This document shows positions 51,601 to 61,029 of a stretch of DNA of 64,000 nucleotides, one piece after another (position 1 is the stretch's first letter; the number at the start of each line of letters is the position of its first letter). The notes under the pieces were generated by a model that worked only from the letters and a program-made list of their open reading frames with translations, had not been told where the DNA came from and searched no databases. This DNA comes from Epithemia pelagica (taxonomy: Eukaryota > Bacillariophyta > Bacillariophyceae > Surirellales > Surirellaceae). The stretch spans positions 1,984,001 through 2,048,000 of the forward strand of contig OX337234.1 in NCBI GenBank assembly GCA_946965045.2, written 5' to 3'. The position numbers were made by a program, and so were the translations under genes.

Positions 51601-53109
51601 ATGAAGGTCGTTCATCAAGTTCAGAATTTTCTGTCGAACGCCAATGTGTTGGGAGTTTCCTTGCTGTCCAAGAAGCGACATGTCATTACCGTTCAAACTG
51701 ATTGTTCCTTTGAAGACCCTGAAACGGAAGGCGAGATTCTGGAAAGTGTCGAAGTTTCCCTCGTGACGGGAAGAGGCAGAATTCCAACGTTTCCATCGCG
51801 TCGTACCCGTTGGTCATCCCGGAAAAAAGAGTCCACGACGAATGGTTTCATTCATTCCTTGCATAATGCGTGTGAGGCGGGAACACCAAACACCTTGTGT
51901 TGTCGTGATACCTCTTCCTTTGCAAGTCGCCATGACGGAAGCGGATCGACCGCACTAGAATCGATTCAAGACGTTGCAAGTATGAGCACGTCCAGTTCGA
52001 CTGGATCTTGTTCACGAGTCCGATCCGGATCCTCCAATGACATGAGCGGCAGTGGCAGCGCGTCGACCCAATCAAGTGTGAGAAAGCCTCCCCGAGCAAT
52101 TTTGGCGCGGCGGTCTCCAGCCCATGCCACATCTTCCGATTCCGTCGTCTCCAATATTCGACCCTTTGCCGGAAGTTCTACCGAAGAAGTTCAACAGACA
52201 TGTGATTTTGTGCGACCTGGACATTGTGACTTTGTGGAACCAGTCTATCCGGGGAGGAAACGAGACCGAACGTCAAACGAAACAAGAGAATTGTTACGAT
52301 GGAGGCAGGTCCCTCCTGAATCACTGTTGGTCCGCTCCTCCCAGAATGGCAAAAATCGAATGAAAGAGTCGTTCGTAGGCGATCTCTATGAATGCCTTGG
52401 TGTGGATATGATCGAGTCTCCTCACCGGCTCCAGAAATTTTCGACCCGAGTTGTTTTGCCAGAAGTGGAAGAAGTGCCAAATAAACCAAGAGACAGGTGG
52501 CATGCTCCCGACATTTTTATCGTGACTCTTTCGATTCCACTGGAAAAGAAAAAATGTTTGACACTCTCATTCCACTTTGGAATGAAGGCCCAAACCCGAG
52601 AGATACTGACTCAAATAACCAATGACAGTGACAGTGTCCCAGGAAACAAGGACGAGGAATCACTCGTCAACGCAGTTCGTTTGTTCAACAGCTGGTGTGG
52701 ACAAGCTCCGAATGATCCCGCTGTGCAAGGTCGATTCAAACTGATTCCATACGTTGAAAATGCGGAGGACATGGGCATTCCTGGATGGATTTCACGGTGG
52801 AATGGGAGACCCACACGGATCAAACGTACCGGCAAAACGGGATTCTTGTACACCAGCGAAGACGACTTGACAATGGACGATTCTGTGATGGAAATGGAAA
52901 TATCAATACATGCGTTTCCGTGGATCACCAAACAGGCCATTGACTATTTACGAGAAAAAGTGTTTCCCAAGTCTCTACTGACATTTGGGTTCTTGATTGA
53001 AGCGCGAGAGGAGTCGGATGTTCCGGAAATGTTGATTGGATTGGCCCAACTAGGGTACCCTAGAGCCAACATGGCAGTTCCAAGCGATGAATTCTTTGAA
53101 ACAAGTTAA
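51601..53109 (+). CDS. DUF1336 (EDR2 C-terminal) domain protein
   Basis: A single-exon protein of 502 residues from ATG 51601. The first 270 residues are Ser/Arg-rich and disordered. The C-terminal half matches the plant ENHANCED DISEASE RESISTANCE 2 C-terminal family: TRVVLPEVEEVPNKPRDRWHAPD, then SLVNAVRLFNSWCG, then the hallmark RFKLIPYVENAEDMGIPGWI followed by MEMEISIHAFPWITKQAIDYL and FGFLIEAREESDVPEMLIGLAQLGYP. In plants such proteins also carry PH and START domains; here neither is visible, so this is a stand-alone EDR2-type domain, as in many algae. A lipid-linked or membrane-associated role is likely but not shown. Confidence 0.87.
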   Translation: MKVVHQVQNFLSNANVLGVSLLSKKRHVITVQTDCSFEDPETEGEILESVEVSLVTGRGRIPTFPSRRTRWSSRKKESTTNGFIHSLHNACEAGTPNTLCCRDTSSFASRHDGSGSTALESIQDVASMSTSSSTGSCSRVRSGSSNDMSGSGSASTQSSVRKPPRAILARRSPAHATSSDSVVSNIRPFAGSSTEEVQQTCDFVRPGHCDFVEPVYPGRKRDRTSNETRELLRWRQVPPESLLVRSSQNGKNRMKESFVGDLYECLGVDMIESPHRLQKFSTRVVLPEVEEVPNKPRDRWHAPDIFIVTLSIPLEKKKCLTLSFHFGMKAQTREILTQITNDSDSVPGNKDEESLVNAVRLFNSWCGQAPNDPAVQGRFKLIPYVENAEDMGIPGWISRWNGRPTRIKRTGKTGFLYTSEDDLTMDDSVMEMEISIHAFPWITKQAIDYLREKVFPKSLLTFGFLIEAREESDVPEMLIGLAQLGYPRANMAVPSDEFFETS

Positions 53110-53628
53110 ATGCGTGAGGTTCATTTCAACCTCACGCCAATGTTTTCAGGATGCATGCGCGGAGCGAGGAGTTGGAATCCGATCGACCAAATTTTTCAAC
53201 AATGCTTTTCATAAACTAGCATAGGCGTGCTGGTCTGTCCTCATTGACTGCCGGCCTGCTTCTATCTCGAAAATGAGATGGGACAGGGACGAGTTCGAAT
53301 CCTATGTTCGCAGTTATTCATAAATACCTGGCACCTGTTGCTATATTCTAAATGTCTCTCACGGGCACATCCGGTGAACGGATGGCTCCGTCTTTTCTCT
53401 TTTGATTATAACCACACGATGAAGACCCACCACCACCAAGTCGGTTAAGGCTAAACATTACCATAGCCAACACCGGGAGACATAGCACCATAGCGAGCGA
53501 CCTATAGCGATATAGCGACGTCACACGTCACCAAAGCGACCAAAGTTCGACGCAATCGACCCAAACGAAGACAAACTGGCAAACTGGTGTCTAAATTAGA
53601 AAAGAAAGGTGAAAGAAGAAAACAAACA
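53110..53628. other. Intergenic region
   Basis: An inverted repeat ATCTC-GAAAAT-GAGAT and a B-box-like AGTTCGAATCC lie about 53264-53310, but no full tRNA fold can be drawn. A TAGCGA/ATAGCG run is present around 53488-53520. Confidence 0.4.
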
Positions 53629-54500
53629 ATGGGAAATCTCTGGTCATCCGAATCTTCCTGGCAGGCCACCTCTCGCAATGTGTTCATTACGGGTGCTTCA
53701 AGTGGCATTGGTGCCGAATTGGCCCGAGCCTTTGCCCGGGAGGGTGCCAAATTGGCCCTCTTGGGTCGCAATGTCGACCGGCTCCAACAGGTTGCCAAGG
53801 ACTGTGTAAGACTGGGAGCGGAAGCCGTCCAGGTGTATTCGGCCGATTTAACAGTGAATGCCGACATTGAACGAGCCACCCGCCAAGCAATTCAAGACTT
53901 TGAAGGATTTGATGTCGTCATTCTCAATGCGGGTCGAAGTCAGGGATGCTATTTTGAAGAAATTCAAGACATTGAACAAATTGACTACATGATGAAACTC
54001 AATGTATCCGGTGTCATGATACCACTCCAAAAACTCCTCCCATCCATTCACAAGTCTCGTCATTCTCGAATTGTATTCATTTCGTCAACGGCTGGCGTCG
54101 TCCCCGTCCCCTATCGGACCGTGTACAGTGCAAGCAAATTTGCCGTATCGGGATTTTGTGACACGTTACGGCTGGATTAAACGATACCTATCACAATGAA
54201 GCCCCGAAACTGACGCTCATTACAGTTCCTGAGGTAAAGGGAACCGCTCTGAATGAAGGACGCATGAATTTTGGATCCGCTCTTCCACCCGTTCAATTTC
54301 GGAACGACACATCGTTGGAGTTAGAACCAACTTGTCGCAACATGATGGAGGCGATTCGGGAAGGAAGACGAGAATGGGGTAAGCCCCTCAAGGTCCGACT
54401 GTTACAGCCATTGATCTCTATTATTCCCGAGCTTATTGAAGGCATGATCATGAAGCACATGCGACGAACGCACTTTCGGCCCAAGGTGTCGTCTGCCTGA
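53629..54500 (+). pseudogene. Short-chain dehydrogenase/reductase with a one-base frameshift
   Basis: Starts at ATG 53629 (MGNLWSSESS, a possible N-myristoylation signal). The first frame has the classical SDR motifs: TGASSGIG (21-28) for NAD(P) binding, NAG at 100, and the catalytic Ser152 and Tyr166-x3-Lys170 (YSASK). It stops at TAA 54178-54180. In the next frame the protein continues naturally (LNDTYHNEAPKLTLITVPEV, then MNFGSALPPVQF) to TGA 54500. The break lies at about 54174-54180, where the T run appears one base short. It may be a true decay, an allele, or an assembly error. All upstream catalytic residues are intact. A DHRS7-like identity is possible but not firm. Confidence 0.8.
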
Positions 54501-55259
54501 TGATGCCGTCGTCAAAAAGAAGGATCTTAGAGTTGACTCTATCGCGAGTTCAGTGGATACTGATTACTGATACAATGTTGTTCTGCGCAAAGTTTCGTGG
54601 CTTGTCTCACGGTCCTAGATACTAGATAGAGATATGACATGATAGGACGGATTACCTATTTCACTTCCTGGGACCGCTCCATGGTCATTGTCACGTGCAC
54701 TGTTTTTTTTTTTTGAACACAGGTTTTTCGTTTGGTTCTTCCGTTCTCGATGCCGCAACGTGAGTAACGGTCCGCCCCCATCCAGCCGTTGGAATTCCAG
54801 TTGGATCCTTGGGTCACAAGTCACAATCCCCACGCCAGAAAATTCGACGTTCGATGACGGCGCGCTTGGATAGCTATTCTTGGAGTTCCACCGCGCGCGC
54901 GGGGGATAATCCATGTGGGTCACCACGAAGCCTATCCATAAGTAATCGGGACGAGGCCGTTGTTGGAGGTCAGATTTTTGGGAAATTCCGTTTGGTGGAT
55001 GGATCTTCGTTCAAACGACTCGACAAAAATCTCTATTCACAACGTGTGTGTCGCACATCTCATTCCCCGGTCCAACATTGGAAAAAGTCTCTCGGAAAAA
55101 GATCAGACTCTCTCGACTCCGAGGAATATTATTGTGAGAAACCCACATACCGGGTTGACCAAGTGTGTTCCAAACAGACCATAGACCTCTGCTAGAAGAA
55201 GAGAGATTGGGTTGTTCACATCACTCGAGAGCATTTGAGAGAGGATAGTCAGTATCACC
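54501..55259. other. Intergenic region
   Basis: Includes a T homopolymer (54701-54714), a CGCGCGCG run (54891-54900) and the promoter of the next LRR gene. No supported gene. Confidence 0.4.
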
Positions 55260-57185
55260 ATGGAGACCGACAAAACAAAGGAAAATGATTTTGACATGCA
55301 AGTGATTGCTCCAATGAAGACGGACAGCATGTCCGAGTCCGAGTCGGAATCCGATTCCTCGGTTGCCAGCAACGATGAGGAAGGATCTCCCACTTTGGAA
55401 CAACAGGAACCTGAAGTCCCTCCGTATTGGGAACCGTCCGCTTCGATGCAAGATCCTGTGGACGAAATGGAGGTGCAAAAGCAAGATCTTCCACAGACTT
55501 CCAACACTAAACCAATCCTTCGTCGCAAATGGATGCTCCTGATGTTAGCTGCTAGTGGTGTCATGCTTCTCCTGGGAGTCCTTGTGGGTGTTATTGTTGC
55601 CACAACGAGTGGTGGTCAAGATGGAAACACGAGTAGTAGTGAAGGAGACTTGAATCCTCCCACTCCTTCGGGCGAACCTTCGGCTCCCGTGGCAGCTCCT
55701 ACTCCGGGACCTGCTCCTACACCCGCTCCCACGTCGGAATTCTACTTCTTTCTCCAACCTCGATTGCCCGATTTTGGATTGTCCCTGCTGGACCAGGGCA
55801 CGTATCAGTACAAGGCCATGCAATGGCTCGAAGAGAACCACAATGCCGAGTCGCACGATGACTCGCGCACCCTTCAACGCTTTGTCTTGGCATGCATCTA
55901 CCATGCGACATATTGGGTGGAAACACAGTTTACTCGCCTCGAGCTGGGAGAAGGTGCGGTCACGCGTGGGTGGCTCCAAGAAGATGGATGGCTGACGGAA
56001 CCTAATGAATGTCTCTGGTATGGAATTCAATGCAACGATCAAGGCCAAGTATCCGAAATTGATTTATCCTACAACTTTTTGACGGGTACCTTCCCCCCCG
56101 AAACACAACTGTTCAAGGATTCCTTGACGGTCTTGGTCCTGACCAAGGCCATAGTGTTCAATGACGGAGATGCTGGAAACGCTTGGTTGGGAGAAATGAC
56201 CAATCTTCGGGAACTCGATTTGGCCGATACAGGATTTTATTATGATGGAATTCATCCAGCCATTGGCAAACTGGTGAATTTGGAAATTTTGGATCTGTCC
56301 TATGCCTTTTATTACGGTCCCTTGCGTGACGAAGTCTTTGCCAACTTGCAAAACTTGGCTTATTTGGATATTGGTGGCAATCGTATCAATTCGACTTTGG
56401 TAGCATCAATTGCTAATTTGAGCAAGCTACGATTCATGTATGCCGACAACTCTTTTTTGACAGGCGATTTGTCTATTTGGACGACTCCCGATCAAACGCC
56501 TGATTTGGAGGAACTGTGGATTGACAATAATGCCGACCTTGGAGGTGGTATTCCCACCGAACTGGGCCAGTATTCCAATTTGGCCTCCCTCTCCTTTACC
56601 AAACTGGGTTTGACGGGAGCAATTCCATCGGAATTGGGCAACTTGTCTAAAATGAAACAAATGTGGTTGTACGGAAACAAGCTCAATGGAGAAATTCCAC
56701 CTCAGTTGGCGAATCTGGCGAACATGGATCGATTGGAGTTGGAAGCCAATGATTTGGTGGGTGCCATGCCGCCAGAAATTTGTAACATTGTTTGGCCTCG
56801 TGGCTTTTTGCAAGTCTTGGAAGCCGATTGTGCCGTTTCCAATCCCGAAGTTGTCTGCGAACTGGGCGCCTGTTGTAGCTGTTGTGGAGAAGAGTGTGTG
56901 AACAATCCGCCACAACCCTTGAACGCCGCCGGTCAAATAACGCCACAGTCGATATCTGCGGGTGGTGGACGATACCTCCGCAAACTGGGGGACCGAGTCG
57001 ATCGAAGCAACACGCTACCGTCGACTCCGGAAGACCGTCAAAAGCGTCGTCATGAAGCGCGATACGAACGGGTGCAGCAACGAAAGGATCCTTCGTACGC
57101 ACAGGCCGCAGCTGAGAAACGAGACCAGAATCTGCGGTTCCACAAGCACCTACAAGAATATCTCTTGACTCAAGATTCACAATAA
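55260..57185 (+). CDS. Single-pass membrane protein with LRR ectodomain (single exon)
   Basis: A protein of 641 residues from ATG 55260. The cytoplasmic N-terminus is Ser/Glu-rich (SMSESESESDSS). One membrane segment lies at about 91-116 (WMLLMLAASGVMLLLGVLVGVIVATT), then a Pro/Thr stalk (TPGPAPTPAPT), then a diatom-type cap ending NECLWYGIQC. About ten LRRs follow (LTVLVLTK, LRELDLADTGF, LVNLEILDLSYA, LASLSFTKLGLTGAIPSELGNLS), closed by a Cys-rich cap (CELGACCSCCGEEC) and a basic, Arg-rich tail. It resembles the LRR gene at 23559-26632 in domain order but lacks introns. A surface receptor or adhesion role is likely. Confidence 0.9.
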   Translation: METDKTKENDFDMQVIAPMKTDSMSESESESDSSVASNDEEGSPTLEQQEPEVPPYWEPSASMQDPVDEMEVQKQDLPQTSNTKPILRRKWMLLMLAASGVMLLLGVLVGVIVATTSGGQDGNTSSSEGDLNPPTPSGEPSAPVAAPTPGPAPTPAPTSEFYFFLQPRLPDFGLSLLDQGTYQYKAMQWLEENHNAESHDDSRTLQRFVLACIYHATYWVETQFTRLELGEGAVTRGWLQEDGWLTEPNECLWYGIQCNDQGQVSEIDLSYNFLTGTFPPETQLFKDSLTVLVLTKAIVFNDGDAGNAWLGEMTNLRELDLADTGFYYDGIHPAIGKLVNLEILDLSYAFYYGPLRDEVFANLQNLAYLDIGGNRINSTLVASIANLSKLRFMYADNSFLTGDLSIWTTPDQTPDLEELWIDNNADLGGGIPTELGQYSNLASLSFTKLGLTGAIPSELGNLSKMKQMWLYGNKLNGEIPPQLANLANMDRLELEANDLVGAMPPEICNIVWPRGFLQVLEADCAVSNPEVVCELGACCSCCGEECVNNPPQPLNAAGQITPQSISAGGGRYLRKLGDRVDRSNTLPSTPEDRQKRRHEARYERVQQRKDPSYAQAAAEKRDQNLRFHKHLQEYLLTQDSQ

Positions 57186-57616
57186 CCTCTTGCGGCATTC
57201 TTGAGTCTTTATATTATTTCTTTCATCTTTGTGCACGTCAAACAACCCTGATTTGTGACTGGATGGGTCCAGCTCCAACGACAGATGAGCGCAAATTATT
57301 TCCATAGAGCACTAAAACATTATTATTTACATACCGTTTTCTCCATTACACTTTCATGCATCATTCTCTAAGGACTAGAAGTTGGACAACCTTCTAGGTT
57401 GATTGGGAGGGGAATACTCCTGAGAGTGCTTCGCTCTAGACATGAGATAGCAAGGGTAGCAGGCTGTGCGCGGATTTTTTGCTTGACGTTGACGTCGCTC
57501 GTATTTTAAACTGCGTCATTCTCGTCATCAAGGGCGAAGAAGCAGAAGAGAAACACTGTTGTGAATCATCGACCTTGTGTATGCTTTGATCTGTTGAAGG
57601 CTTGTTCACTTCAAGG
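57186..57616. other. Intergenic region
   Basis: No gene recognised; the upstream region of the fibrillin gene. Confidence 0.4.
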
Positions 57617-58537
57617 ATGGTTCGTGCTGTCACTAGTGTTTTGCTTGCTTTTTTGGTGGTCCAACTTGTTGAAGGTTGGACCTTCCAACCAACGCCTAGT
57701 GCATCCAGCGCGTCAGCTCTATATTCTTCGTCTTCGGCATCGATTGGATATGAAACTACAACCAAGGCCACCCTTTTGCATCTCGGGGCCGTTTTGGATC
57801 GAGGCCAGGCTTACAATCCAACCTCGGGAGAATATTATGCAGAACGGATGGAAGTGGCTCGTGAGAAGATTCGGTCGTTCTTGGAGGCCAATCCAGGAAA
57901 AGTTCCTACCAAGATGGAAGATATTGAGGGAGAATGGGAATTGGTCCTGACAACCGTTCCTCACGGAATTTTCCGTAGCAGTCCCTTCTTTTTGGCCATT
58001 CAAGAGGCTTACGAAGTATATGCGGAAGAAAAAGAGGCCTATGGTATGCCCAAAGCTCAATTGTTTTTCAAATTGCACGAACTTCAAACCATGTCCTGGG
58101 GTGTGAGCAAAGTTGGTAGAGTCGCACAACACATTACCAAAGATTACATTTTCTCCGAGTTTGATACGTCCATTTTCAGCCTGACGGTGATACCCATTCT
58201 TGGATGGTTCAAATTACTCCCTACCTTTGGTGGATGTGTGGTGACTGCGGCCAAAGCCGAACTGGCAGACGAAGGTGTCCTTAAAATGTCGGTTGACTAT
58301 ACAACCGCACGGCCCGTGCCCGGTTTGTCAGGCTTGGGAGAGTGGATATGGAGTATTAAGGTTCCTGTGGGTGCTGTTTGGAAATTGTTGCCATGGAACA
58401 AAGGTCGGGAGCCTTTGTGTCAAGTGTGGAACAGATACTGCGACGAGGATTTTCGAATTGTGGAAGATCGGTCAGGAGACTTGTTTGTCTACACACGGCC
58501 TCTTATGCCACGAGCTCTTGACTTGGCAGAAGATTGA
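57617..58537 (+). CDS. PAP/fibrillin (plastid lipid-associated) domain protein
   Basis: A protein of 306 residues from ATG 57617 (MVRAVTSVLLAFLVVQLVEG); an in-frame TTG at 57602 is upstream. The N-terminus is a signal peptide, with WTF following, in keeping with diatom plastid preproteins. The domain runs IEGEWELVLTTVPHGIFRSSPFFLAIQEAYEVY, then LFFKLHELQTMSWGVSKVGRVAQHITKDYIFSEFD, which is typical of PAP/fibrillins. It ends with a RIVEDRSGDLFVYTR strand pattern, as in the family. Fibrillins bind lipids and quinones in plastids and help form plastoglobules. The family call is firm; the plastid site is inferred. Confidence 0.9.
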   Translation: MVRAVTSVLLAFLVVQLVEGWTFQPTPSASSASALYSSSSASIGYETTTKATLLHLGAVLDRGQAYNPTSGEYYAERMEVAREKIRSFLEANPGKVPTKMEDIEGEWELVLTTVPHGIFRSSPFFLAIQEAYEVYAEEKEAYGMPKAQLFFKLHELQTMSWGVSKVGRVAQHITKDYIFSEFDTSIFSLTVIPILGWFKLLPTFGGCVVTAAKAELADEGVLKMSVDYTTARPVPGLSGLGEWIWSIKVPVGAVWKLLPWNKGREPLCQVWNRYCDEDFRIVEDRSGDLFVYTRPLMPRALDLAED

Positions 58538-58922
58538 TGATATGACTAGGCATGGTTGGAAAGATAGACGCATACATTCGCAATGCGTGTCCGGTGATTG
58601 GTTCTAATAGTTAAAGAGTAGCTGGTATCTGGAACATGTTGTCTATTGGCATGGGGTAGCACAGTTCTAGAATGATTTGTTGAGTTTCTGCGCATTCTTC
58701 GACAGGACGTTTTTCCTCGGTAAAACCAGGCAAAACAAGGACAGATCCCCAATAGGAAATAGAAACAAGAGAATAATCAGCCAAAGCGAGGAGTTGGTCA
58801 CGTGGTCAGTGCAAGCCAGAACAAGCAGAATTCTCAATTTTGATGGCAGTTTATGTTTCTGAGCAACTCGATGCGATGGGAACGTCACAAAAGCCAAGGA
58901 CACAGAGCATCATGTTTCCCCT
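58538..58922. other. Spacer between convergent genes
   Basis: 3' ends of the fibrillin and TRM112 genes. Only small unsupported frames. Confidence 0.4.
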
Positions 58923-59478
58923 TTAGATTTCATCAGCGTGTAGGAGCATGTTCGGTATGGACTCCTTTACAGGAAACCGGCGTCCCGTTCCGGGACAGAT
59001 CAGTGCCCCATCAATCAGGTGAACATCAAATAGCACTTTGTGAAGATTAGCCTCCAATTTTTCGTCCGCAACAGCTTCTCCTGTCAACGCTGAAACTTTG
59101 CTGTCATGTTCTTCACCCACTTCTGTTTGGTCGACTGCTGCCAAATCCTCCTGTTTCATCAGATAGAGTGGCAGTTCTTTTGGCAGCTCCGGTAAGCCTC
59201 CGGGAACGTGAGGGGACAACTCTTCCACGGCTTGTAAGATTGCTGAGTAGTTCAGTTTTGGGAGTAACCTCATCAACAAGTCCCGATTCACTTCCGACGG
59301 TGGATCTTCGACCTCGACTCGTTCCGCTTCAATTTTGAGGGGGTATCCATTTTCTGTTCTGAGGGAAAGTTCAGATGGTGAGAATAAATGAAGGAAACTT
59401 CCTCACAATCCATTGAAAGGAAGCATAAGCTTACCCCTTGACGTTTGATTGGAGATAATTGTGTGTGAGTATTCTCAT
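58923..59478 (-). CDS. TRM112: TRM112 methyltransferase activator (two exons)
   Basis: Exons 59478-59435 and 59358-58923, separated by a 76-nt intron (gtaagc...cctcag), give 159 residues. The join reads MRILTHNYLQSNVKG followed by TENGYPLKIEAERVEVED, the classic TRM112 N-terminus. The C-terminus (GALICPGTGRRFPVKESIPNML) is also diagnostic; the first zinc-site Cys residues of some TRM112s are not obvious here. An acidic insertion (QTEVGEEHDSKVSALTGEAVAD) makes it longer than the usual 120-135 residues. TRM112 is the shared activating subunit for several methyltransferases, including MTQ2/HEMK2, TRM9, TRM11 and BUD23. Its neighbour on the other strand is MTQ2. The start and end motifs make this a confident call. 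Confidence 0.93.
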
Positions 59479-59669
59479 GGTGGGCGAATCCAAGACAGCA
59501 GTGTGAAGATCTCAAGCCTACAAAGCAATGGATGGATGATTCTCGCAATTTTTTCCTTGTCAATCAAAAGTACTGAACATACGGGTTATGAAGAAGGTCT
59601 ACCCCTCGAAGCTACCTAGGTAGCTACTCCTCTGGTTCAATGGTTTTGCATGCCGCAACAAAATGAGCC
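59479..59669. promoter_or_regulatory. Shared divergent promoter of TRM112 and MTQ2
   Basis: 191 bp separate the two start codons. Within it is a 16-bp perfect palindrome AGCTACCTAGGTAGCT (59610-59625), overlapping GTAGCTACTCCT (59620-59631), 39 bases before the MTQ2 ATG. Confidence 0.6.
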
Positions 59670-60485
59670 ATGGCAATGGCGTCCGACGACAGAATGGAGT
59701 GGAAAGAGCTCAACCTTGTGGCGGAAAAACGGGCAACGAATTCCCCAATTGCTCCCATGCCATCACTGTCTCATTTGACCATGAAAGACTATGATCAGGT
59801 CTATGAACCTGCAGAAGACACCTTCTTATTCTTGGATGCACTCCAGTTTGAGTTTAAGCAAGGCTCCCTCTTGCCAGTCGAAAGAGAACCCGAAACACCG
59901 TTTGTCGTGATCGAGATTGGGTGTGGATCTGGAGTTGTGAGCACCTTTTTCCGATCTCAATGGAAGAAATACAACTATTCTTCGAATCGATTGCAGAGTT
60001 ATGTTTCGGATATCAACCAAACCGCTTTGAAGGTGTCACTACAAACGGACAAAGTCAACAACTATACCAATGACAGTGATCCATCGCCGTTTCCACCTGT
60101 GGAAGCGATTCATTGTGATTTAGCATCTGCCTTGTTGCCTCGGTTGCAGAACCAGGTCGATGTCATTCTGTTCAATCCTCCGTATGTGCCGACCGAGGAT
60201 GACGAAGTCGTCACAGAGACGAATGAGGGAGGAATTTCCGCCGCATGGGCCGGAGGGAAAGATGGCCGTAGAGTCATTGATCGTTCCATACCGCAGATTT
60301 CACAACTCTTGCGCCGTCCCACAGGAGTTGCCTATTTGGTGACGGTCGATGAAAATCATCCATCCCAACTAAACTCCTCTCTTCTTGAGCCCCTGGAGCT
60401 CACCATGAAACCACTTTTTCGACGACGGGCAAAAAATGAGTTTTTGTCAATCCAAAAGATCACTTGGAAAGACTCAAAGACATGA
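59670..60485 (+). CDS. MTQ2: MTQ2/HEMK2-type glutamine methyltransferase
   Basis: A protein of 271 residues from ATG 59670 (gccATGG, strong context; another ATG follows two codons on). The family lead-in DYDQVYEPAEDTFLFLDAL is intact, followed by the SAM-binding motif VVIEIGCGSGVVSTFF (about 89-104), the ADI-like SDINQTAL and the catalytic NPPYVP (about 169-174). The C-terminal part (GRRVIDRSIPQISQLL) matches HEMK2/N6AMT1. With TRM112 this enzyme methylates the glutamine of the GGQ motif of eRF1, in the cytoplasm. It acts with its partner encoded just across the promoter. Confidence 0.94.
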   Translation: MAMASDDRMEWKELNLVAEKRATNSPIAPMPSLSHLTMKDYDQVYEPAEDTFLFLDALQFEFKQGSLLPVEREPETPFVVIEIGCGSGVVSTFFRSQWKKYNYSSNRLQSYVSDINQTALKVSLQTDKVNNYTNDSDPSPFPPVEAIHCDLASALLPRLQNQVDVILFNPPYVPTEDDEVVTETNEGGISAAWAGGKDGRRVIDRSIPQISQLLRRPTGVAYLVTVDENHPSQLNSSLLEPLELTMKPLFRRRAKNEFLSIQKITWKDSKT

Positions 60486-61029
60486 TCTACAGAACGCCAT
60501 GACGAGAGGAGCCGTTTGATATGAACGTTCATTTTCCATCGTCAAGCGAAAGACGAGCTACGTTCCGTTAACAAACAAAATGCAAATTCAAACAGAGGAC
60601 GGATAAAGGCTGAACACTACTTGCTTATCAGTTAACTACGAACCCCCAAAGATGTTTTAACGATGAAAGATCAACCATTGATGCAAGGTAGCGAGACCGG
60701 TCCCCGAGAACAGAGCGTTTGGCTTCGCCTGGTTGTCCATTGTGTGACATGCATTGTCGTGTCATATTGGGCTTTTCCAACATGAATGAACACCGATCAA
60801 CTGAAGTACATTCATCCTGTTCCGTCTGTTGAAGTTCTCGTAACAGATACTCTTCTTCGTATTCATTGGTGATTGCTTTCCCATACATACTAAGTAGAAC
60901 ATGGTGCCACATATACTGTGTTTGCTCGTCCCTTGCTAGGCCGTCTCCCCGACCCATCGTGGACCTGTGGTTTTCATTATTGTTGTTGTCTTGTCCTGGA
61001 TCACCGCGACGGCACATTGTGGACGACTG
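60486..61029. other. Spacer with an open frame downstream of the KH gene stop
   Basis: A minus-strand frame from 61029 to 60628 continues in the same frame as the KH gene after its TAG. It encodes about 134 residues including RDEQTQYMWHHVLLSMYGK and an acidic helix EYEEEYLLRELQQTEQDE. It may be a readthrough extension, a separate small gene (ATG 61017), or neutral sequence. Confidence 0.45.

Noticed and set aside
53264-53315. B-box-like AGTTCGAATCC with a nearby hairpin, as in a tRNA
   Set aside because: No acceptor stem or T-arm pairing can be drawn, and the loop of the hairpin has six bases. At best a relic.
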